The notes beneath the pieces were generated by a model. That model had not been told where the DNA came from. It saw nothing but the letters and a program-made list of their open reading frames with translations, and did no database searches. A stretch of 64,000 nt of DNA. It comes from JAGXQV01 sp964451375. GTDB taxonomy: Bacteria > Pseudomonadota > Gammaproteobacteria > Burkholderiales > Sulfuricellaceae. Position numbers and translations under genes: made by a program. The stretch covers positions 1-64,000 of the forward strand of contig CAYVIN010000002.1 of NCBI GenBank assembly GCA_964451375.1. Direction: 5' to 3'. This document shows, one piece after another, positions 42,529 through 51,832 of the stretch. The first letter of the stretch is position 1; each line of letters begins with the position of its first letter.

Positions 42529-43983
42529 TCATTTTCTGCCGAGGTGCCCAAGCCCCTGCGCCGCCCGCAGGCAAAGGCGCTTGAATTCCTGATAGGAATG
42601 TTCGTCCAGATCGCAATGCCCCTGGCGTCTGTCTGCATACATCAGACCAACCGGCTTGTCGTGGATAAAAATCGACATGGCGAAAAATCCTTCCTTCCCG
42701 CCAATCATTTCCGCTATGGGTTCCGGCAACAACGCCGCAAAGCCGGCAGCATTATCGGCCTTGACCCAGACACTTTGCATCTTGGTCAGGAGCCGGGAAA
42801 ACAGATGGGGAGTACGGGTATCAAACTGAAAATTCTTGAGCGGCGATGTCTCACCCGCACCAATGACGTATTTCGCCTTGACCGCAGTACGATCCGCAGT
42901 CAGAAGGGCGAAGACCACCCGGTTCAAGCCGATGCCTTCATGCATCCCTTTCAACACCAGAGACATCATGTCATGAAGATTAAGCGTACCGTCCAGATGA
43001 GCGGAGATTTCATCCATTACCCGCCGTAATTCTTCCGGGTGAGGCATCAAACAAACAGCCGAGGCAGGCTGAAGCGCCTGCTCGTCATCATCATCCGGCT
43101 CTTCCGGCCACTCACCAGGCAACATCGGCAACCAGGCCGCCGCTGGGGGAACATGAAATGCCTCCCAATGTCGCCCCTCAACAATAGCGTTCTGATGGAT
43201 GATAGCAACCACTTCATCCGTCGAAAAATTGAATTGCCCGGCTATCACCTCATAGTCCGCGAGCAATTTTTGAGAATGCCAGCCAATCGCCGCATGACGG
43301 GCCACCGCCGACGCGATGATGGACATCAAAGCGCGCGGATTGGTGGCATTTTCGTTTTCCATGAACATCAGCAGCAAATCCGGTAGTTTCCAGTGCGCCA
43401 CCAAGGCTAACTGAAAATCCCACAGGGTAAATCCCAACAGACTTTTCTCCGCCTCTTCCCGGCTGATTTTCCTGCGACGCACGGTTTTGAGAATTTTCAG
43501 CATGGCGTCGGGTGCGACGCACCACATCACCATTTCGCCCATGTCGTGAAGCATGGTGCCGACAAATACTTCCTCGGATTTGACATCGGCGCGCAGAATC
43601 GCCATGTCGCGCGCTTGCCATGCGGCGTGATGGGCGCGGCTCAGGCAATTAAGCAACCCCAAAGATTCCTTTTCCTGAACCGGACGGATATCCTCAATGG
43701 TTTTCAACATCGCAAATTGCCTGAAAAACGGCGGAACACCGAGCATGATCACTGCATTGTGAACGGTTGCAATTTCAGAGCCAAAACGGCCATGCACCTT
43801 GCCGTTGGCGTAGGCGATGACTTTCAGGGTCATCAAAGGATCATGCAGCACCACATCGGAAATATCGGTAGCGGAAATTCCTTCCGCATTTTTGGACAAA
43901 TAGGAAATCGCCAAAGCCGTTCTTCGCAGAACCGGCAATCGATCCAGGGAAATTTCACTTACCCACTCGTCAAGGCTTTTCAT
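42529..43983 (-). CDS. HDOD-domain signalling protein with C-terminal GAF-like region
   Basis: A 484-residue soluble protein. The HDOD domain occupies about 10-240 (LPVLRRTALAISYLSKN, HDPLMTLKVIAYANG, TVHNAVIMLGVPPFF, GTMLHDMGEMVMW), a non-catalytic relative of HD phosphohydrolases found in signalling. The C-terminal 170 residues look like a GAF sensor (NLHDMMSLVLKGMHEGIGLNRVVFALLTADRT). HDOD-GAF proteins often act in motility, biofilm or second-messenger control. It lies next to the methyltransferase and motAB genes on the same strand, 34 bp downstream. Confidence 0.88.
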   Translation of the reverse strand: MKSLDEWVSEISLDRLPVLRRTALAISYLSKNAEGISATDISDVVLHDPLMTLKVIAYANGKVHGRFGSEIATVHNAVIMLGVPPFFRQFAMLKTIEDIRPVQEKESLGLLNCLSRAHHAAWQARDMAILRADVKSEEVFVGTMLHDMGEMVMWCVAPDAMLKILKTVRRRKISREEAEKSLLGFTLWDFQLALVAHWKLPDLLLMFMENENATNPRALMSIIASAVARHAAIGWHSQKLLADYEVIAGQFNFSTDEVVAIIHQNAIVEGRHWEAFHVPPAAAWLPMLPGEWPEEPDDDDEQALQPASAVCLMPHPEELRRVMDEISAHLDGTLNLHDMMSLVLKGMHEGIGLNRVVFALLTADRTAVKAKYVIGAGETSPLKNFQFDTRTPHLFSRLLTKMQSVWVKADNAAGFAALLPEPIAEMIGGKEGFFAMSIFIHDKPVGLMYADRRQGHCDLDEHSYQEFKRLCLRAAQGLGHLGRK

Positions 43984-44017
43984 GGACGCACCCGCAGATA
44001 TGCAAGCATCATATTCA

Positions 44018-44827
44018 TTATAGCCGGTATATGAACAAGGTCGAACGGTGAAAATCGTCCAACTGAACCGTCTCCGACGGAACTACACCGGGTACCGCAA
44101 AGGAATTGCTGACAAACAGACTGCCAGGACGCATTTCCTGCCTGACCTTTTCCCACAAACGACTCATCGGCACCGGTGAAAGATAAGCATAGGCCACATC
44201 AAAGCCGCTCAGATCGACATCCCACAAGCTCCCCAAAAACATTCGGCACCGCTCTCGGGGGGCGCGTAGCCAACCCAGAAAAAAAGGCAGTGGCGCAGCC
44301 TCGACCCCGACAAATTCGGCGTTAGAGCGGATACCGGCAAGATATCTCAAGAGACCGCCGACACCCGATCCCAAATCAATTACCCGCAAACCGTCACGCT
44401 CCGGCAGTAACTCGGCTACCGCAGCCCAAGCCTGGGCGCTGGAAAGATAAAGGGGAACCTGGGTACGAAATACGCTCCAGTAAACCGATACGCTCAGAAC
44501 AAATAACGCCAAAAACCAATTCGCGGAAATATCCAGTGCGAGCATGACCAGCACCGCCGGAAAAAATGCCAACTGAATGGGAATCCACCATACCGGCAAC
44601 CCCATCCGGTAGGTCAAAAAGGCGGCAACTACACCTTCCAATGCAACACTGAAATACAGGGGGAAAGATAGCTCCGCCGCCCACCCCGCCAGGACGGCAA
44701 TCAGAAACACCACCAACAAGCCGCCCAAATGGGCGGCCAGCGCGTACAGCAAAGGAGGAAAAAGGGATTGCAGGGCGTTCGTGGGGGTCACCACGGGTGC
44801 GCCGGAATAATCAATGGCGCTTGGCAT
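44018..44827 (-). CDS. Membrane-anchored class I SAM-dependent methyltransferase
   Basis: A 269-residue protein with about four hydrophobic helices in residues 25-120 and a C-terminal Rossmann methyltransferase domain (SAM motif RVIDLGSGVGGLLR at about 148-161, acidic VGVEAAPL, and YAYLSPVPMSRLWEKV). The start at 44827 overlaps the motB 3' end by 17 bp; the longer frame lies deeper inside motB. The substrate is unknown. Coupling to motAB suggests co-expression with the flagellar motor genes, though the family is also found elsewhere. Confidence 0.85.
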   Translation of the reverse strand: MPSAIDYSGAPVVTPTNALQSLFPPLLYALAAHLGGLLVVFLIAVLAGWAAELSFPLYFSVALEGVVAAFLTYRMGLPVWWIPIQLAFFPAVLVMLALDISANWFLALFVLSVSVYWSVFRTQVPLYLSSAQAWAAVAELLPERDGLRVIDLGSGVGGLLRYLAGIRSNAEFVGVEAAPLPFFLGWLRAPRERCRMFLGSLWDVDLSGFDVAYAYLSPVPMSRLWEKVRQEMRPGSLFVSNSFAVPGVVPSETVQLDDFHRSTLFIYRL

Positions 44828-45812
44828 CCGACGGAGCACTTGCCGCCTCCCTGGAGCCGGAAGACTGACTGGATGATGCTGAAAGTTCCTTGGCATCGGC
44901 CGCGTTGGATACCGTGACCTTGTCGTCAGCAGCGCGTTTCTCGCCGGCATCGGCACTATTTTCAGCCGTCAAGGCCTCTTCCGTCATCTTGTTGAGGACG
45001 ATCACGCTGATGCGCCGGTTGACCGGATTCAATAAATCCGATTTATCGAAGGGTACTGCCGAAGCAAGACCGACCACACGCAACACCTTGCCTTCCTCCA
45101 TTCCACCGGCAATCAACTCCCGCCGCGAGGAATTGGCGCGATCCGCCGACAGTTCCCAATTACTGTAGCCTTTTTCACCACCATAATAAGGCGTCGAATC
45201 GGTATGTCCGGTCAGACTGATGCGATTTGGCACGTCATTGAGCACCTTGCCGATAGCATGGAGAATATCCTTGGTATAGGGCTTGAGCTGGTCGTGGCCG
45301 ATATCGAACATGGGACGGTTCTTCTCATCGACGATCTGGATACGCAAACCTTCCGAAGTGATGTCGATCAGAATCTGCTTCTTGAACTGGCTGAGTTTGC
45401 TATCCCCCTCAACCATTTTCTGGAGTTTGTCCTTGAGTTCCCGGAGTTTGGCCTTTTCCTGCTGGGCCTTGGCGTCCGCAAGCGTAATCGATTGGGATTG
45501 TTTCTTTTCACCACCACGTTTGACCTGCCCGGTCGCCTTGGTCATATCCAACCCGCCGCCCCTGATTACGCTGGTTGCATCACCCGCGCCTTCTCCACCT
45601 CGGCTGGAAACCTTCATGGGGTTCTTGAAGTAATCAGCAATCCCTTCCAGAGTGGCCTTGGTAGTCGATCCAAGCAACCACATCAGGAGGAAAAACGCCA
45701 TCATCGCCGTCACAAAGTCGGCATAAGCAATCTTCCACGCACCGCCATGCGCCCCGCCATGCCCGCCTTTTTTGCGCTTGATAATTATGGGGCGTTGCGA
45801 ATCATCGCTCAT
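44811..45812 (-). CDS. motB: Flagellar motor stator protein MotB
   Basis: MotB anchors the stator to peptidoglycan and carries the proton path. The 333-residue protein has a basic N-terminus (IIIKRKKGGHGGAHGG), a single span with the proton-binding Asp32 in YADFVTAMMAFFLLMWLLG, a plug/linker region, and an OmpA-like domain (LTGHTDSTPYYGG, NWELSADRANSSRREL, NRRISVIVL). The Asp shows a proton-type stator. The C-terminal tail is Ser/Ala-rich. It is 38 bp behind motA. Confidence 0.97.
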   Translation of the reverse strand: MSDDSQRPIIIKRKKGGHGGAHGGAWKIAYADFVTAMMAFFLLMWLLGSTTKATLEGIADYFKNPMKVSSRGGEGAGDATSVIRGGGLDMTKATGQVKRGGEKKQSQSITLADAKAQQEKAKLRELKDKLQKMVEGDSKLSQFKKQILIDITSEGLRIQIVDEKNRPMFDIGHDQLKPYTKDILHAIGKVLNDVPNRISLTGHTDSTPYYGGEKGYSNWELSADRANSSRRELIAGGMEEGKVLRVVGLASAVPFDKSDLLNPVNRRISVIVLNKMTEEALTAENSADAGEKRAADDKVTVSNAADAKELSASSSQSSGSREAASAPSDAKRH

Positions 45813-45850
45813 TAACGAGTTCCTGAAGGAGAATTAACGGAAAAAACCGC

Positions 45851-46705
45851 TTATTTCTTCTGTTTAACGTGGGCTTCGAGTTCGAGGAAGCTGGGGCGCT
45901 CAGTCGAGAATAGCACCTTGCGACCAAACTCCACGGCTACTGTAGGCGCATAACCATTCAAGCTGGCCAACAAGGTAACCTTGATAGTCTGGTAAACCTT
46001 GCTGGATTCATTGAGCTTTTGCTCACACAGGGAGGACAGCGGACTAATAAAACCATAAGCCAGCAAAATACCCAGAAATGTTCCAACCAACGCATGGGCA
46101 ATCAATATCCCCAATTCGGCAGGAGGTAAACCGACCGACTCCATGGTATGAACCACGCCCATCACGCAAGCCACAATACCGAAAGCCGGCATCCCGTCAC
46201 CAAGCTTACCCAGCGCGCTGGCGGGTGCGGCGCCTTCATGGTGGTGGGTTTCAATTTCGTTATCCATGAGATTTTCGACTTCAAAGGCATTGAGATTGCC
46301 GCCAACCATGATGCGTAGATAGTCGGACATAAATTCGACGACGTGGTGATCGCCATGAACCATCGGATATTTGGAAAATAACGGGCTGGAATCCGGGTTT
46401 TCTACATCCCCCTCAATGGACATCAGGCCTTCCTTACGGATTTTCGCAAGAATTTCATAGAGCAGCGCAAACAACTCCATGTAGTACGCCTTGGTATACG
46501 GAGAGCCCTTGAACAGGGTCGGCAAGACCTTCATGGTGGCCTTGTTGACCTTGCCGGTGTTGCCAACAATTGTTGCCCCTAGCGCTGCCCCTCCAATCAT
46601 GAGCAACTCCAGAGGCTGGAACAAAGCGGCAAGATGACCGCCCGCAAGGACGAAGCCCCCGAAAACCGAGCCACCTACGATAAGCCAACCAATAATAACG
46701 AACAT
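45851..46705 (-). CDS. motA: Flagellar motor stator protein MotA
   Basis: The 284-residue MotA forms the five-fold ring around MotB. Four membrane spans are visible (about 1-22, 30-52, 170-192, 200-225), with the cytoplasmic loop containing EIETHHHEG and the conserved Pro-containing segment GDGMPAFGIVACVMGVVHTM. The ribosome binding site is GGGAGCAGTTGAA before ATG. With motB it forms the stator unit; no other flagellar genes are in the window. Confidence 0.97.
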   Translation of the reverse strand: MFVIIGWLIVGGSVFGGFVLAGGHLAALFQPLELLMIGGAALGATIVGNTGKVNKATMKVLPTLFKGSPYTKAYYMELFALLYEILAKIRKEGLMSIEGDVENPDSSPLFSKYPMVHGDHHVVEFMSDYLRIMVGGNLNAFEVENLMDNEIETHHHEGAAPASALGKLGDGMPAFGIVACVMGVVHTMESVGLPPAELGILIAHALVGTFLGILLAYGFISPLSSLCEQKLNESSKVYQTIKVTLLASLNGYAPTVAVEFGRKVLFSTERPSFLELEAHVKQKK

Positions 46706-46757
46706 TTCAACTGCTCCCGAGGGTAAGGGTTCCCCTCTATTCTTCTTTGAAGGGGGT

Positions 46758-46784
46758 GACGCGGCTATTGTATAAACTATTTGA
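46758..46784 (-). promoter_or_regulatory. Candidate sigma-28 (FliA) promoter of motAB
   Basis: On the minus strand TCAA (46784-46781), 15 bp and GCCGCGTC (46765-46758) resemble the flagellar TAAA-N15-GCCGATAA element, 53 bp before the motA start. The GCCG core and the spacing fit; the last four bases do not. Confidence 0.35.
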
Positions 46785-46798
46785 GCTTTCAGGAACCA

Positions 46799-47251
46799 CT
46801 AATATGCCCGGCCCAGCAATGCGATGCAGGTATTGAGAATACCCAAAATCAAATTCACGCCCAACAGCTTGCGTATCTGAGCCATTGCCGCTCCTGCCGC
46901 CGGCCAATTTTCTACAGCCGACTCCCGACTCAGGTGTGCATAGGGCTTGAAAAAAACATACATGAATATCCCCAGCATAATCAGCCCGAGAACCAGCATT
47001 ACATGAATATGCCAATGCGCCTTGAAACCACCCAAGAGGCCCATCAAGACCAGCCCGCTCAAGGTAATCAACGTCACGGCCACCCACACCCACGGAAAAA
47101 AACGCCTGAAAACGCCACTCAACAAAGGCAAACGTTGGGGAGGTTGAAGTAATTCGGCAGCCGTGGGACGTAATGCCATATGAGCGAAAAACATCCCGCC
47201 AACCCACACCACGACACCCAGTAAATGCAGCAGCAGCAGAATGTTGATCAA
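46799..47251 (-). CDS. CopD-like small integral membrane protein
   Basis: A 150-residue protein with four hydrophobic helices and His/Trp-rich segments (LLLLHLLGVVVWVGGMFFAHMALRP, HWHIHVMLVLGLIMLG), as in the CopD/DUF2269-like family linked to copper or haem handling. The start is most likely the TTG at 47251, which overlaps the rnhB stop as TTGA and has GGGAG eight bases upstream. It follows rnhB on the same strand at the end of the big lipid A gene cluster. Copper involvement is a family-level guess. Confidence 0.8.
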   Translation of the reverse strand: MINILLLLHLLGVVVWVGGMFFAHMALRPTAAELLQPPQRLPLLSGVFRRFFPWVWVAVTLITLSGLVLMGLLGGFKAHWHIHVMLVLGLIMLGIFMYVFFKPYAHLSRESAVENWPAAGAAMAQIRKLLGVNLILGILNTCIALLGRAY

Positions 47252-47823
47252 AACCCCATCTCCCTGGTGCGTAGCGGTGCAAAACTCAGGCGATGCGCCG
47301 GGCACGGCCCGTGAGTCCGAATTGCCGCCAGATGGACGGCGGTGCCATACCCCTTGTGGCGGTCAAAACCATATTGCGGAAAATCTCGATGGAGATTGAG
47401 CATTTCCGCGTCCCGCGCCGTTTTGGCCAATATCGACGCGGCGGCAATCTGGGCGACCTTGTCATCCCCTTTAACGATAGCCTCCGCCGGCATTTGCAGA
47501 GCCGGGCAGTACAGGCCGTCGATCAGCGCACGATCCGCCCGCACCGCGAGGGCCTCGACGGCGCGCCGCATTGCCAGCAGGCTCGCCTGAAGGATATTGA
47601 TACTGTCGATCTCCGAAACTTCGGCGCGGGCAACCGACCAAGCCAAGGCATCCCGGCGGATGATCTCGGCCAGAATGTTGCGTTTTCGTTCACTGAGTTT
47701 TTTGGAATCCCGCAAACCCGCTATCGGCTTTTGCTCATCGAGGATCACTGCCGCCGCATATACCGGCCCCGCCAACGGGCCGCGCCCCGCTTCATCGACG
47801 CCACAAATCAATATTTCCCCCAT
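47248..47823 (-). CDS. rnhB: Ribonuclease HII
   Basis: RNase HII cuts at ribonucleotides misincorporated in DNA. The 191-residue protein has ICGVDEAGRGPLAGPV with the first catalytic Asp/Glu pair, LRDSKKLS, the third Asp in RALIDGLYCP, and the fourth in AKTARDAEM. Its ATG shares a base with the lpxB stop (TAATG), as usual for this pair. Confidence 0.98.
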   Translation of the reverse strand: MGEILICGVDEAGRGPLAGPVYAAAVILDEQKPIAGLRDSKKLSERKRNILAEIIRRDALAWSVARAEVSEIDSINILQASLLAMRRAVEALAVRADRALIDGLYCPALQMPAEAIVKGDDKVAQIAAASILAKTARDAEMLNLHRDFPQYGFDRHKGYGTAVHLAAIRTHGPCPAHRLSFAPLRTREMGF

Positions 47824-49016
47824 TACCTGTCGCCTTTCAGGTACGGCAATAGCGCTTCGACGGCTTTTTCAGCAGTATCCCGCTTCAAGTCATGGCGCAT
47901 TCTGGAAAACTCCTCCGCCAGCCGTATTCCAACCACCGGATCATTAACCTCATTCAATAAGGCTTGCGCAAGGTTTTCCGGGGTTGCATCGTCCTGGAGA
48001 ATTTCCGGCACGACAAATTTTCCCGCCAAAATATTCGGCAAGCCAACATAAGGCAGATACCCCTTACGTTTCATAATCCGGTAGGAAGCCGGCGGCATTT
48101 TGTACGTAATGACCATCGGACGCCCCAGCAGCGCTGCTTCCAGCGTTGCCGTGCCGGACGCCACCAGCACGACATCCGCCGCAATCATGGCATCGTGGGC
48201 ATGACCAAACAATATCGTAATGGGAAGCTCCTGGGCACCCAGGCGATACAGCATTTCCTCAAAATAGACGCGGGTTTCCCGGCTGACCAACGGTACCAGA
48301 AAATGAACATGAGTTTTCGCAGCAAAAATGGTCTGAGCCGTGCGGATGAACAACTCCGCCATATACTGCACTTCACTCTGACGGCTGCCCGGCAACATGG
48401 CAAAAACCATAACGTCCTGCGACAGATGCAACTGTTCACGCATGACAAAACGATTCGGCGATTCAGGTAAAAAATCAGCGAGCGGATGGCCGACGTAGGT
48501 ACACGGCACTTTGACGGCGTCGTAAAAGGGCTTTTCAAACGGGAAAATCGCCATAACATGGGATGCCGCCTTGGCAATCTTGTGAATGCGCTCACCGCGC
48601 CACGCCCAGATCGACGGGCTGACATAATGGATGGTGGGCGTACCACGGCGTTTCAATGCTCTTTCGAGAGCCAGATTAAAATCCGGTGCATCGACGCCGA
48701 TAAAAACATCTGGGGGATTGTCGCGAAAGTAGCGAATCAGCTTGTTGCGGATTCCCAGAATCTCGCGAAAATGACGCAGGACTTCGACATATCCACGCAC
48801 CGCCAGCTTTTCCATGGGAAACAAGCTGAGCATTCCCGCCGCCACCATTTTCGGCCCGCCGATACCGACAAACCGTGCGGTCGGCAGTTTCTTGAGGATT
48901 GCTTCGATTAAGTGCGCCCCCAGCATATCGCCAGAGGCTTCACCCGCAACCATTCCAATCACCGGCCCATTGCCGGATTGGCTGACCAACGGGTCGAATA
49001 TATGCTCCGCTGCCAT
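47823..49016 (-). CDS. lpxB: Lipid-A-disaccharide synthase
   Basis: LpxB joins UDP-2,3-diacylglucosamine to lipid X to form the lipid A disaccharide. The 397-residue GT19-family protein has VAGEASGDMLGAHL at the N-terminus, GVDAPDFNL, HYVSPSIWAWRGERI, YVGHPLADF and LPGSRQSEV. It lies between lpxA and rnhB as in most proteobacteria, 12 bp after lpxA. Confidence 0.98.
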   Translation of the reverse strand: MAAEHIFDPLVSQSGNGPVIGMVAGEASGDMLGAHLIEAILKKLPTARFVGIGGPKMVAAGMLSLFPMEKLAVRGYVEVLRHFREILGIRNKLIRYFRDNPPDVFIGVDAPDFNLALERALKRRGTPTIHYVSPSIWAWRGERIHKIAKAASHVMAIFPFEKPFYDAVKVPCTYVGHPLADFLPESPNRFVMREQLHLSQDVMVFAMLPGSRQSEVQYMAELFIRTAQTIFAAKTHVHFLVPLVSRETRVYFEEMLYRLGAQELPITILFGHAHDAMIAADVVLVASGTATLEAALLGRPMVITYKMPPASYRIMKRKGYLPYVGLPNILAGKFVVPEILQDDATPENLAQALLNEVNDPVVGIRLAEEFSRMRHDLKRDTAEKAVEALLPYLKGDR

Positions 49017-49028
49017 GCCTATCCCGCC

Positions 49029-49799
49029 CTAGCGAATGATGCCGCGCGACGATTGCGCCAGAAATTCGACCAACGTCCCGATTTCCGGATATTCCGCAAC
49101 CTGAACGGTAAGAGCAGCCTGCGCTTCTTCGAGAGTCAGTCCGGAGCGGTACAGCGTTTTGTAGGCGCGTTTGATGGCGGCTATGGTCGCGGCGGAAAAA
49201 CCGCGCCGCTTCAGGCCTTCCGAATTGATCCCATGCGGTTTGGCGGTATTGCCCGCAGCGGTAACATAAGGAGGGATATCCTTGAGCACCACGCTGCCGA
49301 CCGCCGTGATGGTATGGGCGCCAACGTGACAAAACTGATGCACCCCGGTAAAACCGCCCAGAATGGCATGATCACCAACGTGCACATGCCCCGCAAGTTG
49401 GGCGTTGTTGGCGAAAATAGTGTGGTTGCCCACTTGGCAATCGTGAGCCAAATGAACATAAGCCATTACCCAATTATCGTTGCCGATACGGGTTACGCCG
49501 CCATCCTGTGCCGTACCACAGTTGAACGTACAAAACTCGCGAATGACGTTGCGATCCCCGATTTCCAGGCGGGTCGGCTCCCCCTTGTACTTTTTGTCCT
49601 GAGGAATTTCCCCCAGCGAGGCGAACTGGAATATCCGGTTTTCCTGACCGATCCGCGTATGCCCATTGATAACGACATGCGGCCCAATCCAGCATCCAGC
49701 CCCGATCTCGACATTTTCGCCAATGATGGAAAAAGCGCCAACACTCACGTCGTCGGCAACCTTGGCTCCCGGATGAATGATCGCGGTCGGATGAATCAT
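49029..49799 (-). CDS. lpxA: UDP-N-acetylglucosamine acyltransferase
   Basis: LpxA starts lipid A synthesis by acylating UDP-GlcNAc. Started at MIHPTAIIHPGAK (49799), it has 256 residues with left-handed beta-helix hexapeptide repeats, the catalytic His in AHDCQVGNHTIFANNA-like context, and a C-terminal helical domain (RAYKTLYRSGLTLEEAQ). The ATG overlaps the fabZ stop as ATGA. Confidence 0.98.
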   Translation of the reverse strand: MIHPTAIIHPGAKVADDVSVGAFSIIGENVEIGAGCWIGPHVVINGHTRIGQENRIFQFASLGEIPQDKKYKGEPTRLEIGDRNVIREFCTFNCGTAQDGGVTRIGNDNWVMAYVHLAHDCQVGNHTIFANNAQLAGHVHVGDHAILGGFTGVHQFCHVGAHTITAVGSVVLKDIPPYVTAAGNTAKPHGINSEGLKRRGFSAATIAAIKRAYKTLYRSGLTLEEAQAALTVQVAEYPEIGTLVEFLAQSSRGIIR

Positions 49800-50242
49800 G
49801 CGATATCCCGCTTGGCGCACATCAGGTTTGCTTCTGCAACGATCTGTCCGTCAACCTTGGCTTCGGCCTTGTATTTCCAGATGCCACGCATCTGCCGCTC
49901 GATTTTGACATGTAAATGTAATTGATCACCAGGCATAACCGGCTTTTTGAAGCGCGCCCCATCAATCCCCACAAAATAGAAAACAGAATTGTCGTCGGGC
50001 TTTTCACCCATCGATTTAAAGGACAGGATTCCCGCAGCCTGGGCGAGTGCTTCCATGATCAACACGCCAGGCATAATCGGATGATGAGGAAAATGCCCAA
50101 CAAAAAACGGCTCGTTGATGGTGACATTCTTGTAGGCATGGATGTAATCCCCCGCCTCATAAGACACCACCCGGTCTACCAGCAAAAAAGGATAACGGTG
50201 CGGAAGGTGTTGGAGAATTTCGTGTATATCCAGAGTGCTCAA
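49796..50242 (-). CDS. fabZ: 3-hydroxyacyl-[acyl-carrier-protein] dehydratase FabZ
   Basis: This hot-dog-fold dehydratase of fatty acid elongation has 148 residues, with the active-site His in GHFPHHPIMPGVLIMEAL and the N-terminal LPHRYPFLLVDRV. The start codon is TTG (50242), overlapping the lpxD stop as TTGA; the resulting N-terminus STLDIHEILQHL is the family's usual one. It sits between lpxD and lpxA. Confidence 0.97.
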   Translation of the reverse strand: MSTLDIHEILQHLPHRYPFLLVDRVVSYEAGDYIHAYKNVTINEPFFVGHFPHHPIMPGVLIMEALAQAAGILSFKSMGEKPDDNSVFYFVGIDGARFKKPVMPGDQLHLHVKIERQMRGIWKYKAEAKVDGQIVAEANLMCAKRDIA

Positions 50243-51291
50243 GATGATTTTCCTTCCAAATGGGAAAGTTTTTGTTCCAGATGTTTCACCCGCTCGGCCA
50301 ATTCAGTGAGATGGTGAAGTTGTGCGGCATTTTTCAGCCAATCACGGTGAGGCTGGCTGGGAATTGACGACGTATAGGTGCCAGGCTGGGTAATCGACTT
50401 GGTAACCAGCGTCCCAACGGAAATGTTCACCCGGTCGGCAATTTCCAGATGCCCAATGATCATTGCGCTGCCGGCAACCGTGCAATACCGGCCTATCCGG
50501 GTGCTCCCCGCTACACCGACACAACCCGCCATCGCGGTAAAAGCGCCAATGTGCACGTTATGGGCGATCTGGATTTGATTGTCGAGCTTGACGCCCTCCT
50601 CAATCACCGTATCGTCAAGCGCTCCACGGTCAATAGTGGTATTTGCGCCGATTTCGACATCATCGCCGATTACCACTCGTCCAATTTGCGGAATTTTTAA
50701 CCAGCGGCCTTTTTCGTTGGCCAAGCCAAAACCGTCCGATCCAATTACCGCTCCCGCATGGACAATGACGCAGTTACCGATTTCACAGTGGTGATAGACG
50801 GATACGTTCGGATATAAGCAGCATTGCGCGCCGATCCGGGTTCCGTCCCCCACAAAACAACCGGCGCCAATACGGGTATTTTCACCAATTTCAACGCCAT
50901 CCCCCACCACCGCCGAAGGCCCAATGCTGGCGCTGGCTGCAATCTTCGCGTCCTTGCCAACAACCGCCGAGGGGTGAATACCCGGTGTCGCGCACCGTAG
51001 CGGATTCAGCAGAGTCGCCACCTTGGCGTAATAAGCATAGGGGTTGGCGCTAACCACACAGGGAACCTGCGCAAGCCCCGCATCCGCCGGACTGACAACA
51101 ACAGCGCCAGCGCGGGTCGCGACTAATTGGGGACGGTATTTTGGATTGGCCAGAAAAGAAAAGTGCGCGGCGCCGGCGTTCGCCAGCGTTGCTACCTGAC
51201 GGATAACGACACTACCGTCGCCGACCAGTTCTCCGCCAAGTTTTTCGACAATTTCAACCAGTGAGAACTGCGGCGGGGCATGATCCTGCAT
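50239..51291 (-). CDS. lpxD: UDP-3-O-acylglucosamine N-acyltransferase
   Basis: LpxD adds the second acyl chain in lipid A synthesis. The 350-residue protein has the N-terminal uridine-binding domain (FSFLANPKYRPQL), hexapeptide beta-helix repeats, the catalytic His in QIAHNVHIGAFTAMAG, and a C-terminal helix (LHHLTELAERVKHLEQKL). It lies 7 bp behind skp. Confidence 0.98.
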   Translation of the reverse strand: MQDHAPPQFSLVEIVEKLGGELVGDGSVVIRQVATLANAGAAHFSFLANPKYRPQLVATRAGAVVVSPADAGLAQVPCVVSANPYAYYAKVATLLNPLRCATPGIHPSAVVGKDAKIAASASIGPSAVVGDGVEIGENTRIGAGCFVGDGTRIGAQCCLYPNVSVYHHCEIGNCVIVHAGAVIGSDGFGLANEKGRWLKIPQIGRVVIGDDVEIGANTTIDRGALDDTVIEEGVKLDNQIQIAHNVHIGAFTAMAGCVGVAGSTRIGRYCTVAGSAMIIGHLEIADRVNISVGTLVTKSITQPGTYTSSIPSQPHRDWLKNAAQLHHLTELAERVKHLEQKLSHLEGKSS

Positions 51292-51298
51292 AACGCGG

Positions 51299-51829
51299 TT
51301 ATTTGTCCGTCAGAGCCTTCAGCACTTTTTCAGTAATGTCGATCTTGTTGCTGAAATAAACGGCATCTTCCAACACCAGATCGAATTTCTCACGCTCGGC
51401 AATTTCCATGATGGTTTTTTTGGCGCGATCATGAACCAACGCCAACTCTTCATTGCGGCGCAGGTTCAGGTCTTCGCGAAATTCCCGTTGGGAGCGCTGA
51501 AACTCGCGATTCAGGTTAGCCAACTCACGCTCCTTGTTGCGACGCTCACTTTCGCTGACAGTAACCCCTTCTTTTTCAAGGAATGTTTGCAAATCTTTTG
51601 CCTGTTTTGACATCTTCTGCAATTCCTGATCCCGCGCGGCAAATTCCTTCTCCAGTTTTTTCTGCGCTTTGATAGCCGGTGCCGCCTCGCGGAACACACG
51701 GTCGGTATTCACAAAACCGATTTTCAGGTCAGCTGCGCCAACCCCGGAAGAAAACTGCAACATCACCCCTGTAACCAATACCGCCAATAGTTTGTTCAAC
51801 TTCATCTCCTGAATCATCATTTTCATCAT
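51299..51829 (-). CDS. skp: Periplasmic chaperone Skp/OmpH
   Basis: Skp is a trimeric holdase that keeps unfolded outer-membrane proteins soluble on their way to BamA. The 176-residue protein has a signal peptide ending near SGVGA, then DLKIGFVNTDRVFREAAPA, a long coiled-coil tentacle region rich in Lys, Glu and Arg, and the conserved FDLVLEDAVYFSNKIDITEKVLKAL end. The first of several ATGs (51829, 3 bases after the bamA stop) was taken; internal ATGs at 51817 or 51805 would also leave the signal peptide intact. Confidence 0.95.
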   Translation of the reverse strand: MMKMMIQEMKLNKLLAVLVTGVMLQFSSGVGAADLKIGFVNTDRVFREAAPAIKAQKKLEKEFAARDQELQKMSKQAKDLQTFLEKEGVTVSESERRNKERELANLNREFQRSQREFREDLNLRRNEELALVHDRAKKTIMEIAEREKFDLVLEDAVYFSNKIDITEKVLKALTDK

Positions 51830-51832
51830 GAA

